NCBI GenBank assembly: GCA_947243855.1
Contig: CAMXIK010000012.1
Span: forward strand, 37,582-101,581
DNA length: 64,000 nt
Direction: 5' to 3'
DNA from: an uncultured Lachnospiraceae bacterium
Lineage (GTDB): Bacteria > Bacillota > Clostridia > Lachnospirales > Lachnospiraceae
The notes beneath the pieces were generated by a model. That model was not told the origin of the DNA, ran no database searches, and saw only the letters and a list, made by a program, of their open reading frames with translations. Below, in pieces: positions 49,412 to 59,337 of this stretch; the stretch's first letter is position 1; each line of letters starts with the position of its first letter. The position numbers and the translations under genes are program-made.

Positions 49412-51628
49412 TTATTCGACGCCCCTCTTGCAATGTCCCGCCGTATAATCCTGAAAAGGAAATTCCCCCTCCAATATCCGACGGCACTGTTCCCCGGTTT
49501 CTATGGTAAAATCATACCGGAAGGCCGCTGCGCCGATTCTGTCCCGCTCCTTCTTTGCGCCGTGCAGAGAATAGGGCACAGAATTATATAACACATTATA
49601 ACAGTGATCGCAGTTTATCTCCACTGGAAATATGGCCCCTTGTCTGTCTTTTAAGAAAAACTGCCGCCGCGCTTTTCCGTCTTCCCTGCACTGACCAGCC
49701 GTCTTTCGCAGGCAGTTCGCCGTAACCATCATGGGAATGCGGCTGTATACAATCAAATTTGCAGACACCTCCTGCTCCCTTGCCGCGCGCACAAGATGGG
49801 CCGCCTCCTTCGCATTTAACTCATAGGGAACCGTAATTTCTCCCATAAATTCCGACAAAAAACCAACTGCCGCCGCATTAAAGCAGTAAACGCCCGCATC
49901 CGGGACCACGGCGTAAGCGCCGAAAACATCCGGCCTTTCCCGCATCCAGCTTCGAACCGTGCCCAATTCTTCCAAATTGCGGACAAGAACCCCTGAAAAC
50001 AGCGTCTCCTTCTCTGAAAGACAAGCCGTAAGCCGTTCCATCCACGCTTTGTCGCGTTCCCTCAGCACATAGGGAAGCGCCAGATACCATTCCATGCCGT
50101 TTTCCGGAGCTTCCCGCCTGAGTAACGGCAAAATTTCCTTCCTCTGCGACAGTAACAGATCGCTCTCCACGTAAACGCGGCGGCAGCGCCCCCACTCCAT
50201 AACGGCTCTGAGTTGTTCCAAACTGCTTACCAGACAATCCGTGACCGGCAGTTTTGTCTGCGTCACCAACGCTTTCCCTGTTTCTCCCGGCTTTTCCATC
50301 GACTGACTTGGTCGATCAACGTTTCTCCCTGCAATCACAGCCTGCTCGAAAGCGGAAACCGCCGCCCGGCGCAGTTCGTTTAACGCCTTCACGGGCACAA
50401 ATCCCTCTCCCTCCAAGACGACCTCACAGGAAGTGACGTTCACAAAGCTCTCCCCCGTTTTTTGGAGCTGCTTTCTCACCGTCTCCTCCGTAAGAGGCGC
50501 GTTCTTCGCCTGCTGAACGATCTCGCCCGACACTTCTACGGACGCTTGTTCGGATTCTTCGGCGGCCGTCATACGCAGTCCAAGCGGTTCCCCCACCTTC
50601 ACCGTCGCCCGCATCCGCACCTGCATTTTATCGGGCTCTCTGAGATATTTCTCCCTGATCTGCGCCAAAAACGTCTCATCGCTTCCGCTGTAGCCGGGCG
50701 CGTCCAAGGTAACCATTTCTTTTCCGTTGTGCCGTTCATAGTAACCCGTCTGAATCTCGCTGCGGATGTAGAGTCTGCGGAGCTTGTCCATGTCCGCCGG
50801 GTCAACCTGATACCCTTCCGCGCCCTCCCTGTCATACAGGTCGATATACTTTCGGTAAATTGCCGTAACGCCCGCCGCGTACTCGGGCCGCTTCATCCGT
50901 CCCTCAATCTTGAAGGAATCGATCCCCGCCTCCAAAAGTTTCGGAAGGTATTCCAAGGTGCACATATCTTTTAAGCTCAAGGGATAGCCGCTCCCTGAAA
51001 GCCTCTTTTCCCCTTCATAAATCTCATAAGGAAGTCTGCAAGGCTGGGCGCACCGCCCTCTGTTCCCGCTTCTGCCGCCCAAAATGCTGCTAAAAAGGCA
51101 CTGTCCCGAATAGCAGTAACACATGGCCCCGTGAATGAAACATTCCACTTCCACACCGGCCTCTTCCTTGATCTTTCGCACTTCTTCCAAGGAAAGCTCC
51201 CTTGCCGGCACGATACGGCGCGCGCCCTGCGCCTTTAAAAAGGCCGCGCCCCTTACCCCCGTCACCGTCATTTGCGTGCTCACATGCAAAGGCAGCCCCG
51301 GAAACTGTTCCCTGATATGGCGAAATACACCGAAATCCTGCACAATCACGCCGTCAAGCCCGGCTTCCCAAAACGGCGCAAGGTAGGCGGAAAGCTCCGC
51401 AAGCTCCCGCTCCTTTAAGAGCGTGTTGACCGTCAAATAGATCTTTTTCCCATAAAAATGTGCGACATGAAGCGCACGGACCATCTGTTCCGTGTCAAAA
51501 TTATCCGCATACGCCCTTGCGCCGAACCGTTCGCCGCCCAAATATACCGCGTCGGCTCCCGCATTGACAGCTCCTAAAAAAGCTTCGTAATTGCCTGCCG
51601 GCGAAAGAAGCTCCACCCTTTTGTTCAT
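49412..51628 (-). CDS. U32 family peptidase with DUF3656-type C-terminal region
   Basis: VELLSPAGNYEAFLGAVNAGADAVYLGGERFGARAYADNF; ECFIHGAMCYCYSGQCLFSSILGGRSGNRGRCAQPCRLPY. Confidence 0.93.
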   Translation of the reverse strand: MNKRVELLSPAGNYEAFLGAVNAGADAVYLGGERFGARAYADNFDTEQMVRALHVAHFYGKKIYLTVNTLLKERELAELSAYLAPFWEAGLDGVIVQDFGVFRHIREQFPGLPLHVSTQMTVTGVRGAAFLKAQGARRIVPARELSLEEVRKIKEEAGVEVECFIHGAMCYCYSGQCLFSSILGGRSGNRGRCAQPCRLPYEIYEGEKRLSGSGYPLSLKDMCTLEYLPKLLEAGIDSFKIEGRMKRPEYAAGVTAIYRKYIDLYDREGAEGYQVDPADMDKLRRLYIRSEIQTGYYERHNGKEMVTLDAPGYSGSDETFLAQIREKYLREPDKMQVRMRATVKVGEPLGLRMTAAEESEQASVEVSGEIVQQAKNAPLTEETVRKQLQKTGESFVNVTSCEVVLEGEGFVPVKALNELRRAAVSAFEQAVIAGRNVDRPSQSMEKPGETGKALVTQTKLPVTDCLVSSLEQLRAVMEWGRCRRVYVESDLLLSQRKEILPLLRREAPENGMEWYLALPYVLRERDKAWMERLTACLSEKETLFSGVLVRNLEELGTVRSWMRERPDVFGAYAVVPDAGVYCFNAAAVGFLSEFMGEITVPYELNAKEAAHLVRAAREQEVSANLIVYSRIPMMVTANCLRKTAGQCREDGKARRQFFLKDRQGAIFPVEINCDHCYNVLYNSVPYSLHGAKKERDRIGAAAFRYDFTIETGEQCRRILEGEFPFQDYTAGHCKRGVE

Positions 51629-51679
51629 GCCTTCTGCCTCAAACTCCATCTTCCCTCAAAATTACAATCTTCCATCCAG

Positions 51680-51706
51680 AAAAAGAGCAGACCCTCAGGC
51701 CTGCTC
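51680..51706 (-). terminator. Rho-independent terminator downstream of zapA
   Basis: Minus strand GAGCAGGCCTGAGGGTCTGCTCTTTTT. Confidence 0.8.
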
Positions 51707-51715
51707 CCTGTCATC

Positions 51716-52123
51716 TTATTTCTTTCGTTCCTTTAACTCCGTCTCCATGCGGACGATCTGCTTCGCATTCTCGGTCGCTTCCGCCTGTAGACTCTTAATA
51801 TTTTTTTCCGTATTTTCCAATTTCATCTGGGCCGCAATCAGATCATGCTTCAACGCGTATACTTCATCGTTTTTATTCTTAAGATCCTCTTCCAGAATCC
51901 CGATCTGCTTCTTCGCCTTAAAATAATCGTCCGCAATGTTTAACTGTAACAGCACGTTCTGCGTATCCATCGGTTGTCGTTTAAAGCTGTCAATCTTGTT
52001 ATACTCGGCTATCTTATTGTTTATGTAAGAAGCCACCTTCTGAAGGTACTCCTCGCTTTCATAACCGCTCAGCGTAAAGACCTTACCGGCGATAATCACT
52101 TCCGTATCTGTTTTTGTAGACAT
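51716..52123 (-). CDS. zapA: Cell division protein ZapA
   Basis: VIIAGKVFTLSGYESEEYLQKVASYINNKI then coiled coil. Confidence 0.9.
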   Translation of the reverse strand: MSTKTDTEVIIAGKVFTLSGYESEEYLQKVASYINNKIAEYNKIDSFKRQPMDTQNVLLQLNIADDYFKAKKQIGILEEDLKNKNDEVYALKHDLIAAQMKLENTEKNIKSLQAEATENAKQIVRMETELKERKK

Positions 52124-52176
52124 AAGGAGCGCTCCTCCATCATTGTGCTTACACTATCACCCTAATTATAGCCGTG

Positions 52177-53175
52177 TTAGAAGGGAATTTCAAGTCCAAA
52201 ATGCCGATAGGCTGTATCGGTGACCATTCTGCCCCTCGGCGTGCGGTTCAAAAATCCGTTCTGAATCAAATAGGGTTCGTACACATCCTCGATCGTCCCC
52301 GCGTCCTCCCCGATGGCCGCCGCCAGCGTATCAAGGCCTACTGGCCCGCCCTTAAACTTCTCAATCATGGTGACAAGAATATTCCGATCCACATGATCCA
52401 GTCCCATTTTATCCACATCCATCAGATCAAGAGCCACTTTGGCAATCTCTTCGGTAATCGCGCCGTCATATTTTACCTGTGCGAAATCCCGCACCCGCTT
52501 CAAGATACGGTTCGCAAGCCTGGGCGTACCCCTGCTTCTTCTGGCCAGCTCCACCGCTCCCTTTTCGTCGATTTCCACGCCCAGCTTTTTCGCCGACTGC
52601 CGGATAATCACCTTAAGCTCTTCTACCGTATAAAATTCCAGCCTGTGAATCATGCCGAAGCGGTCCCGCAGGGGCGCGGTGAGCAGTCCCGCCCGCGTCG
52701 TTGCGCCCACCAGCGTAAAATGCGGCAGATCAAGGCGGATTGAACGGGCCGTCGCGCCCTTGCCGATCATAATATCAATGGCGTAATCCTCCATAGCGGG
52801 GTATAAAACCTCCTCCACCTGACGGTTTAACCTATGAATCTCGTCCACAAAGAGCAGATCGCCCTCCTGTAAATTATTTAAGATCGCCGCCATTTCTCCC
52901 GGTTTTTCAATGGCTGGCCCGCTGGTCACCTTCATGTGGACGCCCATTTCATTGGCGATAATGCCCGCAAGCGTCGTCTTTCCGAGGCCGGGCGGACCGT
53001 AAAAGAGCACGTGATCCAGCGCGTCGCCCCGCTGCTTTGCCGCCTCAATGTAAATCTTGAGATTGTCCTTCACTTTTTCTTGACCAATATAGTCAACAAG
53101 ACTCTGGGGGCGCAACGACCCTTCAATTTTGATATCTTCTTCTATTAAATTTGTCTCAATCATCCTATTTGGCAT
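52177..53175 (-). CDS. ruvB: Holliday junction helicase RuvB
   Basis: [50 protein letters not shown]. Confidence 0.97.
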   Translation of the reverse strand: MPNRMIETNLIEEDIKIEGSLRPQSLVDYIGQEKVKDNLKIYIEAAKQRGDALDHVLFYGPPGLGKTTLAGIIANEMGVHMKVTSGPAIEKPGEMAAILNNLQEGDLLFVDEIHRLNRQVEEVLYPAMEDYAIDIMIGKGATARSIRLDLPHFTLVGATTRAGLLTAPLRDRFGMIHRLEFYTVEELKVIIRQSAKKLGVEIDEKGAVELARRSRGTPRLANRILKRVRDFAQVKYDGAITEEIAKVALDLMDVDKMGLDHVDRNILVTMIEKFKGGPVGLDTLAAAIGEDAGTIEDVYEPYLIQNGFLNRTPRGRMVTDTAYRHFGLEIPF

Positions 53176-53298
53176 ATGTTCTTCTCTCCGTCCATCATCA
53201 TAGCATTTTCGCGCCTGCTTCGCAAGCCGCTTGCTTTTCTTCCGCGGCTATTATATCATTATCTTAGAAGTTTTTATTTAAAGAAACGAGGTGGCCCT

Positions 53299-54876
53299 TT
53301 GCGGACAAAAATCATTTTACGTGAAAAACTGCTGGAAAAGCTGCGCGAAGCTTTGGTTGCCGTGCTGCCAATCCTTATTATCGTTCTGATTCTGTGCTTT
53401 TCCGTCGCGCCGATTTCTCCCAGTATTCTCTTATGTTTCCTAATTGGCGCTGTTTTGCTGATTCTCGGCATGATGTTTTTTACGCTGGGCGCGGAGCTTT
53501 CCATGACCCCCATGGGCGAAAAGGTTGGCACCTGCATGACCAAGAGTAAAAAACTCACCCTGATCGTTTCGTTATCGTTTTTGTTAGGTTTTATCATTAC
53601 CGTATCGGAACCGGATCTTCAAGTGCTGGCGGGGCAGGTGCCCTCCATCCCCAATCGGATTCTCATTTTTTCCGTGGCTGGCGGCGTGGGCTTGTTTTTA
53701 GTCATCGCCCTGCTTCGTATGCTGTTTCGCATTCCCCTGCCGCCTCTGTTGGTTTTCTTTTATATCCTTGTCTTCGCCCTGACCTATTTCGTGCCGGACG
53801 ATTTTTTAAGCGTTGCCTTTGACTCTGGCGGCGTGACCACCGGCCCTATGACCGTGCCCTTCATCATGGCGCTTGGCGTAGGCGTGGCCGCCATCCGAAA
53901 CGACCGCCATGCGGCGGACGACAGTTTTGGTCTGGTCGCATTGTGCTCCATCGGCCCTATCATATCCGTACTGATTCTGGGTATGATTTACCATCCTGCC
54001 GGGAGCAGTTATATACCGCCCACCATTCCTTCCGTGGAGGATTCCGTAGCGCTGTGGGCGCTGTTCCATCAAGGTTTCCCCACCTACATAGCGGAGATCG
54101 CGGTCTCCCTCTTTCCCATTGTACTCTTTTTCGGCCTCTTTCAGATGCTTGTTCTGAAACTGTCAAAGCGCACGCTCTCCAAGATGGTCGTCGGACTGGT
54201 TTATACCTATATCGGACTGGTTCTGTTTATGACCGGCGTAAACGTTGGCTTTATGCCTGCCGGAAACTATCTGGGACAGATGCTCGGCTCCTCATCCAAC
54301 CCTTGGATTTTGATCCCGATCGCTATGGTCATGGGCTTTTTCATTGTAAAAGCGGAGCCGGCCGTCTATGTGTTGAATAAACAGGTCGAAGAAATCACCG
54401 ACGGCGCGATTTCCGCCAAATCCATGGGAACCTGTCTCTCGGCGGGCGTTGCCATTTCTCTCGGCATTGCCATGCTGCGGGTGCTTACCGGTATTTCCGT
54501 GATGTGGTTTTTAATTCCCGGTTACGCCTTCGCCCTCGGGATCTCCTTCTTTGTGCCAAAGATTTACACCGCCATCGCCTTTGACTCCGGCGGCGTGGCC
54601 TCCGGTCCCATGACGGCCGCCTTTCTGCTTCCCTTAGCGCAGGGCGCATGCGGCGCTGTGGGCGGAAACATCGTGACGGACGCTTTTGGCATCGTCGCCA
54701 TGGTCGCCATGACGCCGCTTATCACGATCCAGCTCCTCGGCGTTCTTTCCCGATACAGGAGCGCGGCCGGCAGTAAGAAACGCCGCCTGTCAGAACAGAT
54801 CGCTGGACTTGCCACATCCGGTCTGACGGCTGCTAAGCGTCAGACGGAGACTGACGACCTAATCATAGAACTGTAA
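53299..54876 (+). CDS. DUF1538 family membrane protein (putative transporter)
   Basis: Two homologous halves with AFDSGGVTTGPMTVPF and AFDSGGVASGPMTAAF; probable TTG start at 53299 (GAGGTGG upstream). Confidence 0.85.
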   Translation: MRTKIILREKLLEKLREALVAVLPILIIVLILCFSVAPISPSILLCFLIGAVLLILGMMFFTLGAELSMTPMGEKVGTCMTKSKKLTLIVSLSFLLGFIITVSEPDLQVLAGQVPSIPNRILIFSVAGGVGLFLVIALLRMLFRIPLPPLLVFFYILVFALTYFVPDDFLSVAFDSGGVTTGPMTVPFIMALGVGVAAIRNDRHAADDSFGLVALCSIGPIISVLILGMIYHPAGSSYIPPTIPSVEDSVALWALFHQGFPTYIAEIAVSLFPIVLFFGLFQMLVLKLSKRTLSKMVVGLVYTYIGLVLFMTGVNVGFMPAGNYLGQMLGSSSNPWILIPIAMVMGFFIVKAEPAVYVLNKQVEEITDGAISAKSMGTCLSAGVAISLGIAMLRVLTGISVMWFLIPGYAFALGISFFVPKIYTAIAFDSGGVASGPMTAAFLLPLAQGACGAVGGNIVTDAFGIVAMVAMTPLITIQLLGVLSRYRSAAGSKKRRLSEQIAGLATSGLTAAKRQTETDDLIIEL

Positions 54877-54924
54877 CAGCGCAATCTTCTGCCCTTTCAC
54901 CGGCAGACCAACGGAGGACAGTCC

Positions 54925-55644
54925 ATGAGCGAATTATATTTGATGACCGCTATCATCACCAGAGACCGCACCAAAGACTTCGCGGCCTTTTATGACAGAT
55001 ACGGCGTTCCCGTGAATTTCATCACTCTCGGAAACGGAACCGCGAATAACGAACTTCTCGATTATTTCGGGTTAGACGGCACGGAAAAAGCCGTGATCTT
55101 CTCTGTCGTTACCCGCAAAACATGGAAAAAAGTTAAAACGGGACTGGAACGGGAAATGCAGATCGACGTTCCCGGTACCGGCGTCGCGTTTATCATCCCC
55201 CTCGCCAGCATCGGCGGCCTGAAAGCGCTGCGTTTCCTGACAGGGGATGAAACCTTTGAAATTGGGGAGGAAACCACATTGAAGGACACCAAATTTGAAC
55301 TCTTAGTCATCATAGCCAATCAGGGCTACACGGAACTCATTATGGACGCCGCGAGAAAAATGCAGGCGGGCGGCGGTACTGTTATCCACGCCAAGGGCAC
55401 CGGCATGGAAAGCGCCGATAAGTTCCTCGGCGTCACCTTAGCCTCCGAAAAGGAAATCATCTTCATCGTGGTGAAAAAAGAACAGAAAAACGCCATCATG
55501 AAAGCAGTCATGGAGGACGCCGGACTTGAATCCAAGGCAAAATCTGTAATCTTCTCCCTGCCCGTAACCGAAACCGCCGGTATGCGGCTGCTCACCGAGT
55601 ACGCGGAAGAAAGCGAAGCTGCGGCTGAAAACGGGGAGTCTTAA
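54925..55644 (+). CDS. PII-like nitrogen regulator family protein, tandem two-domain
   Basis: Two repeats: VNFITLGNGTANNELLDYFGLDGTEKAVIFSVV and GTVIHAKGTGMESADKFLGVTLASEKEIIFIVV, resembling the PII fold. Confidence 0.8.
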   Translation: MSELYLMTAIITRDRTKDFAAFYDRYGVPVNFITLGNGTANNELLDYFGLDGTEKAVIFSVVTRKTWKKVKTGLEREMQIDVPGTGVAFIIPLASIGGLKALRFLTGDETFEIGEETTLKDTKFELLVIIANQGYTELIMDAARKMQAGGGTVIHAKGTGMESADKFLGVTLASEKEIIFIVVKKEQKNAIMKAVMEDAGLESKAKSVIFSLPVTETAGMRLLTEYAEESEAAAENGES

Positions 55645-57542
55645 CGCTCCCCTCTGTTCCCATGCGCCATTTCTTCCCGTCTGTACTGCAAATGATACAG
55701 CTTATAATACTTTCCGCGCTGTTCCAAAAGCGCCTGATGACTGCCCTGCTCCACAATCTTTCCGTGGGACAGCACAATGATGTTGTCCGCATGCTGAATG
55801 GTGGAGAGTCTATGGGCAACCATCAGCATCGTTCCGATATTCTGCATCTTTTCCAACGAATTTTGTATCAGCAGCTCCGTCTCCGTGTCAATATTGGCGG
55901 TGGCCTCGTCCAGAATCATAACAGCCGGTTTGTGGACGATGGTTCTCGCAAAGGACAAGAGCTGCCGTTGTCCAGCAGAAAAATTATTTCCTCTCTCCCG
56001 CACCTCCTCATCCAGTCCTTTTTCCAGCTTATTGATAAAGTGATCCGCATTCACATAATGACAGGCCGCCTCGATCTCCTCATCCGAAATATCCTCCGCA
56101 CGCAGGGCGATATTGCTGCGGATGGTTCCCGAAAAGAGAAACACATCCTGTAACATCTGCCCAAAGAAACGGCGCAGGGAAGAAATTTTGATCTTCCTGA
56201 TGTCGATTCCGTCTATCAGAATCTCCCCTTTCTGGAACTCGTAATTTCTGCAGATCAGGGAAAGGATCGTGGTCTTTCCGGAACCTGTAGAGCCCACAAA
56301 GGCTACCGTCTCCTTCGGCATCACATGAAAGGAAACGCCCTTTAGCACCCACTCGTCCTCCACATAGGAAAACCATACGTCCCGAAACTCGATCTCGCCC
56401 CGCATTTCGGAAAGCTCCACCGCATCCGGCGCATCCTGTATGACTGGCTCGATATCCATGATGGTGAAAACCTTCTCCGCGGAAGCGAAAGCCGATTGCA
56501 GCCAGTTGAACTGCTCCGCCAGATTCTGAATCGGATTGTAGAATTTCGAGATATACATATAAAAGGACACCAGCATACCGCTTGTAACCGCCTGTCCCAT
56601 AAAAACACGGTTTTCCAGATACCCTCTGCCGCCCAGATACAAAAGACAGAGGATGGAACTGACATAGAGCATATAAACAAGCGGCCGGAAAATACCGAAC
56701 ACCAGTATCTGCTCCTGCTTCGCCCGCCCAAGCGCATTGCTCTTTTCCCGGAAGTCCTGCATTTTCGCCTCCTCCCGGTTGAAAATCTGCGTAATCTTGA
56801 TACCCGAAAGGTTCTCGGACAGATAGGTGTTGATATCTGTGGTGCGGTCTTTGACCTTCCGATAGGCGCGTCTGGAAAACTTTCGGAAAATCACCGTAAA
56901 CAACACGATAAAGGGCACAAAACAGAGAATCATCAGCGTCAGCTCATAGCTTAGCACAAGCATTGCCGCAAACACGCCCACGATCACGAATATATTTTTC
57001 ACAAAATTCACCAACAGATTGGTAAACATCATGGAGATCGCGTTAGTGTCGTTGGTCACGCGGGTCACAAGCTTACCAACAGGTATCTCGTTTAGCTGCT
57101 CATGGGAAAGGCTCTCAATCTTCACAAACAGGTCTTCCCTCATGACGGAAATAATTCTCTGCCCCGTCTTTTGCAGCACCACCGCCTGTATATACGCGCA
57201 CACCATGGAAACGAGCAGAATGCTCACATAGACCGCCATCGCCCGGTAAATCTGCGGCATCCGAAACTCTCCCGCGACCAGCTCCTCAATCCGCCCAATA
57301 ATAAAGGGGGAAACCACGTCATAGGAAATGGTAAACAACATAACTGCGCCCACCAGAAGAAACCGCGGCAGATACGGCTTCGCATAACGTAAAAGACGCC
57401 CCATAATCTCCCGGTCGCCCATCAGTCTTTCAACGCTTTCCGCCTGCTTTTTATCCCTCACGGCAAAGAAAGCAGTAAGAAGAACGAGGGAGAACAGTCC
57501 TACAATCGCTCCCACTACAAGTAGTGGATAATACTCATACAT
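55641..57542 (-). CDS. ABC transporter permease/ATP-binding protein (exporter half-transporter)
   Basis: Walker A GSTGSGKTTIL, signature FSAGQRQLLSFARTIV, Walker B VMILDEATANID; start at MYEYYPLLVV. Confidence 0.95.
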   Translation of the reverse strand: MYEYYPLLVVGAIVGLFSLVLLTAFFAVRDKKQAESVERLMGDREIMGRLLRYAKPYLPRFLLVGAVMLFTISYDVVSPFIIGRIEELVAGEFRMPQIYRAMAVYVSILLVSMVCAYIQAVVLQKTGQRIISVMREDLFVKIESLSHEQLNEIPVGKLVTRVTNDTNAISMMFTNLLVNFVKNIFVIVGVFAAMLVLSYELTLMILCFVPFIVLFTVIFRKFSRRAYRKVKDRTTDINTYLSENLSGIKITQIFNREEAKMQDFREKSNALGRAKQEQILVFGIFRPLVYMLYVSSILCLLYLGGRGYLENRVFMGQAVTSGMLVSFYMYISKFYNPIQNLAEQFNWLQSAFASAEKVFTIMDIEPVIQDAPDAVELSEMRGEIEFRDVWFSYVEDEWVLKGVSFHVMPKETVAFVGSTGSGKTTILSLICRNYEFQKGEILIDGIDIRKIKISSLRRFFGQMLQDVFLFSGTIRSNIALRAEDISDEEIEAACHYVNADHFINKLEKGLDEEVRERGNNFSAGQRQLLSFARTIVHKPAVMILDEATANIDTETELLIQNSLEKMQNIGTMLMVAHRLSTIQHADNIIVLSHGKIVEQGSHQALLEQRGKYYKLYHLQYRREEMAHGNRGER

Positions 57543-59334
57543 CCGCCTCGCCCCCTTCTTCCTCCTCCATGCGCTGTAAATCCACCATCCTGCGGTAATC
57601 CTCACAGCTCTCATAGAGACTCTCATGACTGCCCACTCCACAAACGCACCCTTCGTCCATGAAAATAATTTTGTCCATATGCTCCACAGTGGAAATTCGG
57701 TGGGCAATCAAAATGGTCGTCCTGCCCTTCCGCTCTTCCATGAGGTTATGTAAAATATGTTTCTCCGTCTTCATATCCACCGCGGAAACCGAGTCGTCCA
57801 AAATCAATACGGCCGCGTCCTTGAGAACCGCCCTTGCGATAGATATCCTCTGTTTTTGTCCGCCGGAAACCGTCACGCCCCGCTCCCCAAGAACCGTACG
57901 GTAGCCCGCCGTAAAGTCCGCGATATCGTCATGCACGTCGGAAAGCCTCGCCGCCCGCTCGATCAGGGCGCCGTCCGCCTCATCCACCGCAAAGGAAATA
58001 TTGTTTTCGATGGTATCGGAGAACAGGAAATTATCCTGCGGCACATAAGCGCAGCCCTCCCGCAGGGAATGAATTGATATTGTATTGACATCGTGCCCAT
58101 CGACAAAGAGAGTACCGTCCGGTACATTGTAAGCGCGCAGAATCAAATCCACCAGAATCGTCTTCCCCGATCCGGTTCTTCCGACCACGCCCACGCTCTC
58201 CCCCGCATGGATGGTAACGGATACGTCTCTCAGAGCGTCAAACTCCCCGTCCGGATAGCGGAAGGAAAGATGGCGAAACTCAATCTCGCCCTTCATATCC
58301 GTAAGGTCCGCCACGCCCGCCCTGTCTCTCACCGTAATCTGCGCATCCAGAAGCTCACTGACCCGGTTCAACGACGCCTTTCCTCTGGACGTCTTCTCGA
58401 TCAGCATGGAGACCGCCATAACGGGCCAGATGATAGAGTTAAAATAAACAATATATTCCACGAGCCGTCCAGCGTCAAATTTACCGCAGTAGACCAGATA
58501 GCCTCCGTACCCAAGAATGACACAGATTACCGACTCCACAAGCAGAATCGTCAAAATATCGAGCAGCGTGGCAATCCGGGTGTACGCCACATTGATATCC
58601 TCGTTTTCCCGGTTCAGTTTCTTAAACTCCTTAAGCTCCAGATATTCTTTCACAAAAGCCTTGATCACCGCAATGCCCGAAAAATTTTCCTGCGAGAAGT
58701 CGGAAAGTCTGGAAAAAGCCTCCTGTCTGATCTCCCACTTCGCTTTCATAGCTTTAAACAGAACCGTCCCAATCAGAAACAGAATCGCCATAGGAATCAT
58801 GGAAAGCCCCGTCAGCAGTCTGTCCATATTCCACATTTTTAAAAAGGCGAGCAGTCCCAGAAGCAGAGCGTCGCAGAACATTAATATCCCATCCCCGAAG
58901 CACTCCTGTATGGTGTCCAGATCGTTGGTAAACAGGCTCATGAGATTACCCACCTTATTGACCTGAAAATAATCCAGCGAAAGATTTTTACAGTGGTCGA
59001 ACATGCGGTTTCTCAGATCGGTCTCCACCTTGATCGCCGCCCCGTAGAAACTGACGCGCCAGAGGAAACGCCCCACTACCATAACCACAATGACCACGAT
59101 CAGCCGCAGACAAACCTTGTCCAAAAGCACTTCCATCGTAAAGGGCTGGGGCTGACCGTTAATCTCCACAAGGCCGCCGTTCATGCCGTTTACGACAATG
59201 CGGTACAGCTCCGGCAGAATTAGCTGAAAATAGTCCACAAAAATAAGAGCCACAATGCCGACCAGCAATAATGGCCCGTGTTTGATATAATATCGGTTAA
59301 TATGTTTCCCGAAAATCAATGTAAATTCCTCCAA
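57535..59334 (-). CDS. ABC transporter permease/ATP-binding protein (exporter half-transporter)
   Basis: Walker A GRTGSGKTILV, signature VSGGQKQRISIARAVL, Walker B VLILDDSVSAVD. Confidence 0.95.
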   Translation of the reverse strand: MEEFTLIFGKHINRYYIKHGPLLLVGIVALIFVDYFQLILPELYRIVVNGMNGGLVEINGQPQPFTMEVLLDKVCLRLIVVIVVMVVGRFLWRVSFYGAAIKVETDLRNRMFDHCKNLSLDYFQVNKVGNLMSLFTNDLDTIQECFGDGILMFCDALLLGLLAFLKMWNMDRLLTGLSMIPMAILFLIGTVLFKAMKAKWEIRQEAFSRLSDFSQENFSGIAVIKAFVKEYLELKEFKKLNRENEDINVAYTRIATLLDILTILLVESVICVILGYGGYLVYCGKFDAGRLVEYIVYFNSIIWPVMAVSMLIEKTSRGKASLNRVSELLDAQITVRDRAGVADLTDMKGEIEFRHLSFRYPDGEFDALRDVSVTIHAGESVGVVGRTGSGKTILVDLILRAYNVPDGTLFVDGHDVNTISIHSLREGCAYVPQDNFLFSDTIENNISFAVDEADGALIERAARLSDVHDDIADFTAGYRTVLGERGVTVSGGQKQRISIARAVLKDAAVLILDDSVSAVDMKTEKHILHNLMEERKGRTTILIAHRISTVEHMDKIIFMDEGCVCGVGSHESLYESCEDYRRMVDLQRMEEEEGGEADV

Positions 59335-59337
59335 ATA

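Noticed and set aside
53200-53260. Palindromic segment between ruvB and the DUF1538 gene (GCGCCTGCTTCGCAAGCCGCTTGC) and a weak TTGCTT-17-TATCAT promoter
   Set aside because: Not clearly structured and promoter match is marginal; kept only as a possible 5' region.
55641-59334. Two adjacent ABC half-transporters as a novel system
   Set aside because: Heterodimeric exporter pairs of this type with overlapping genes are common in Firmicutes.
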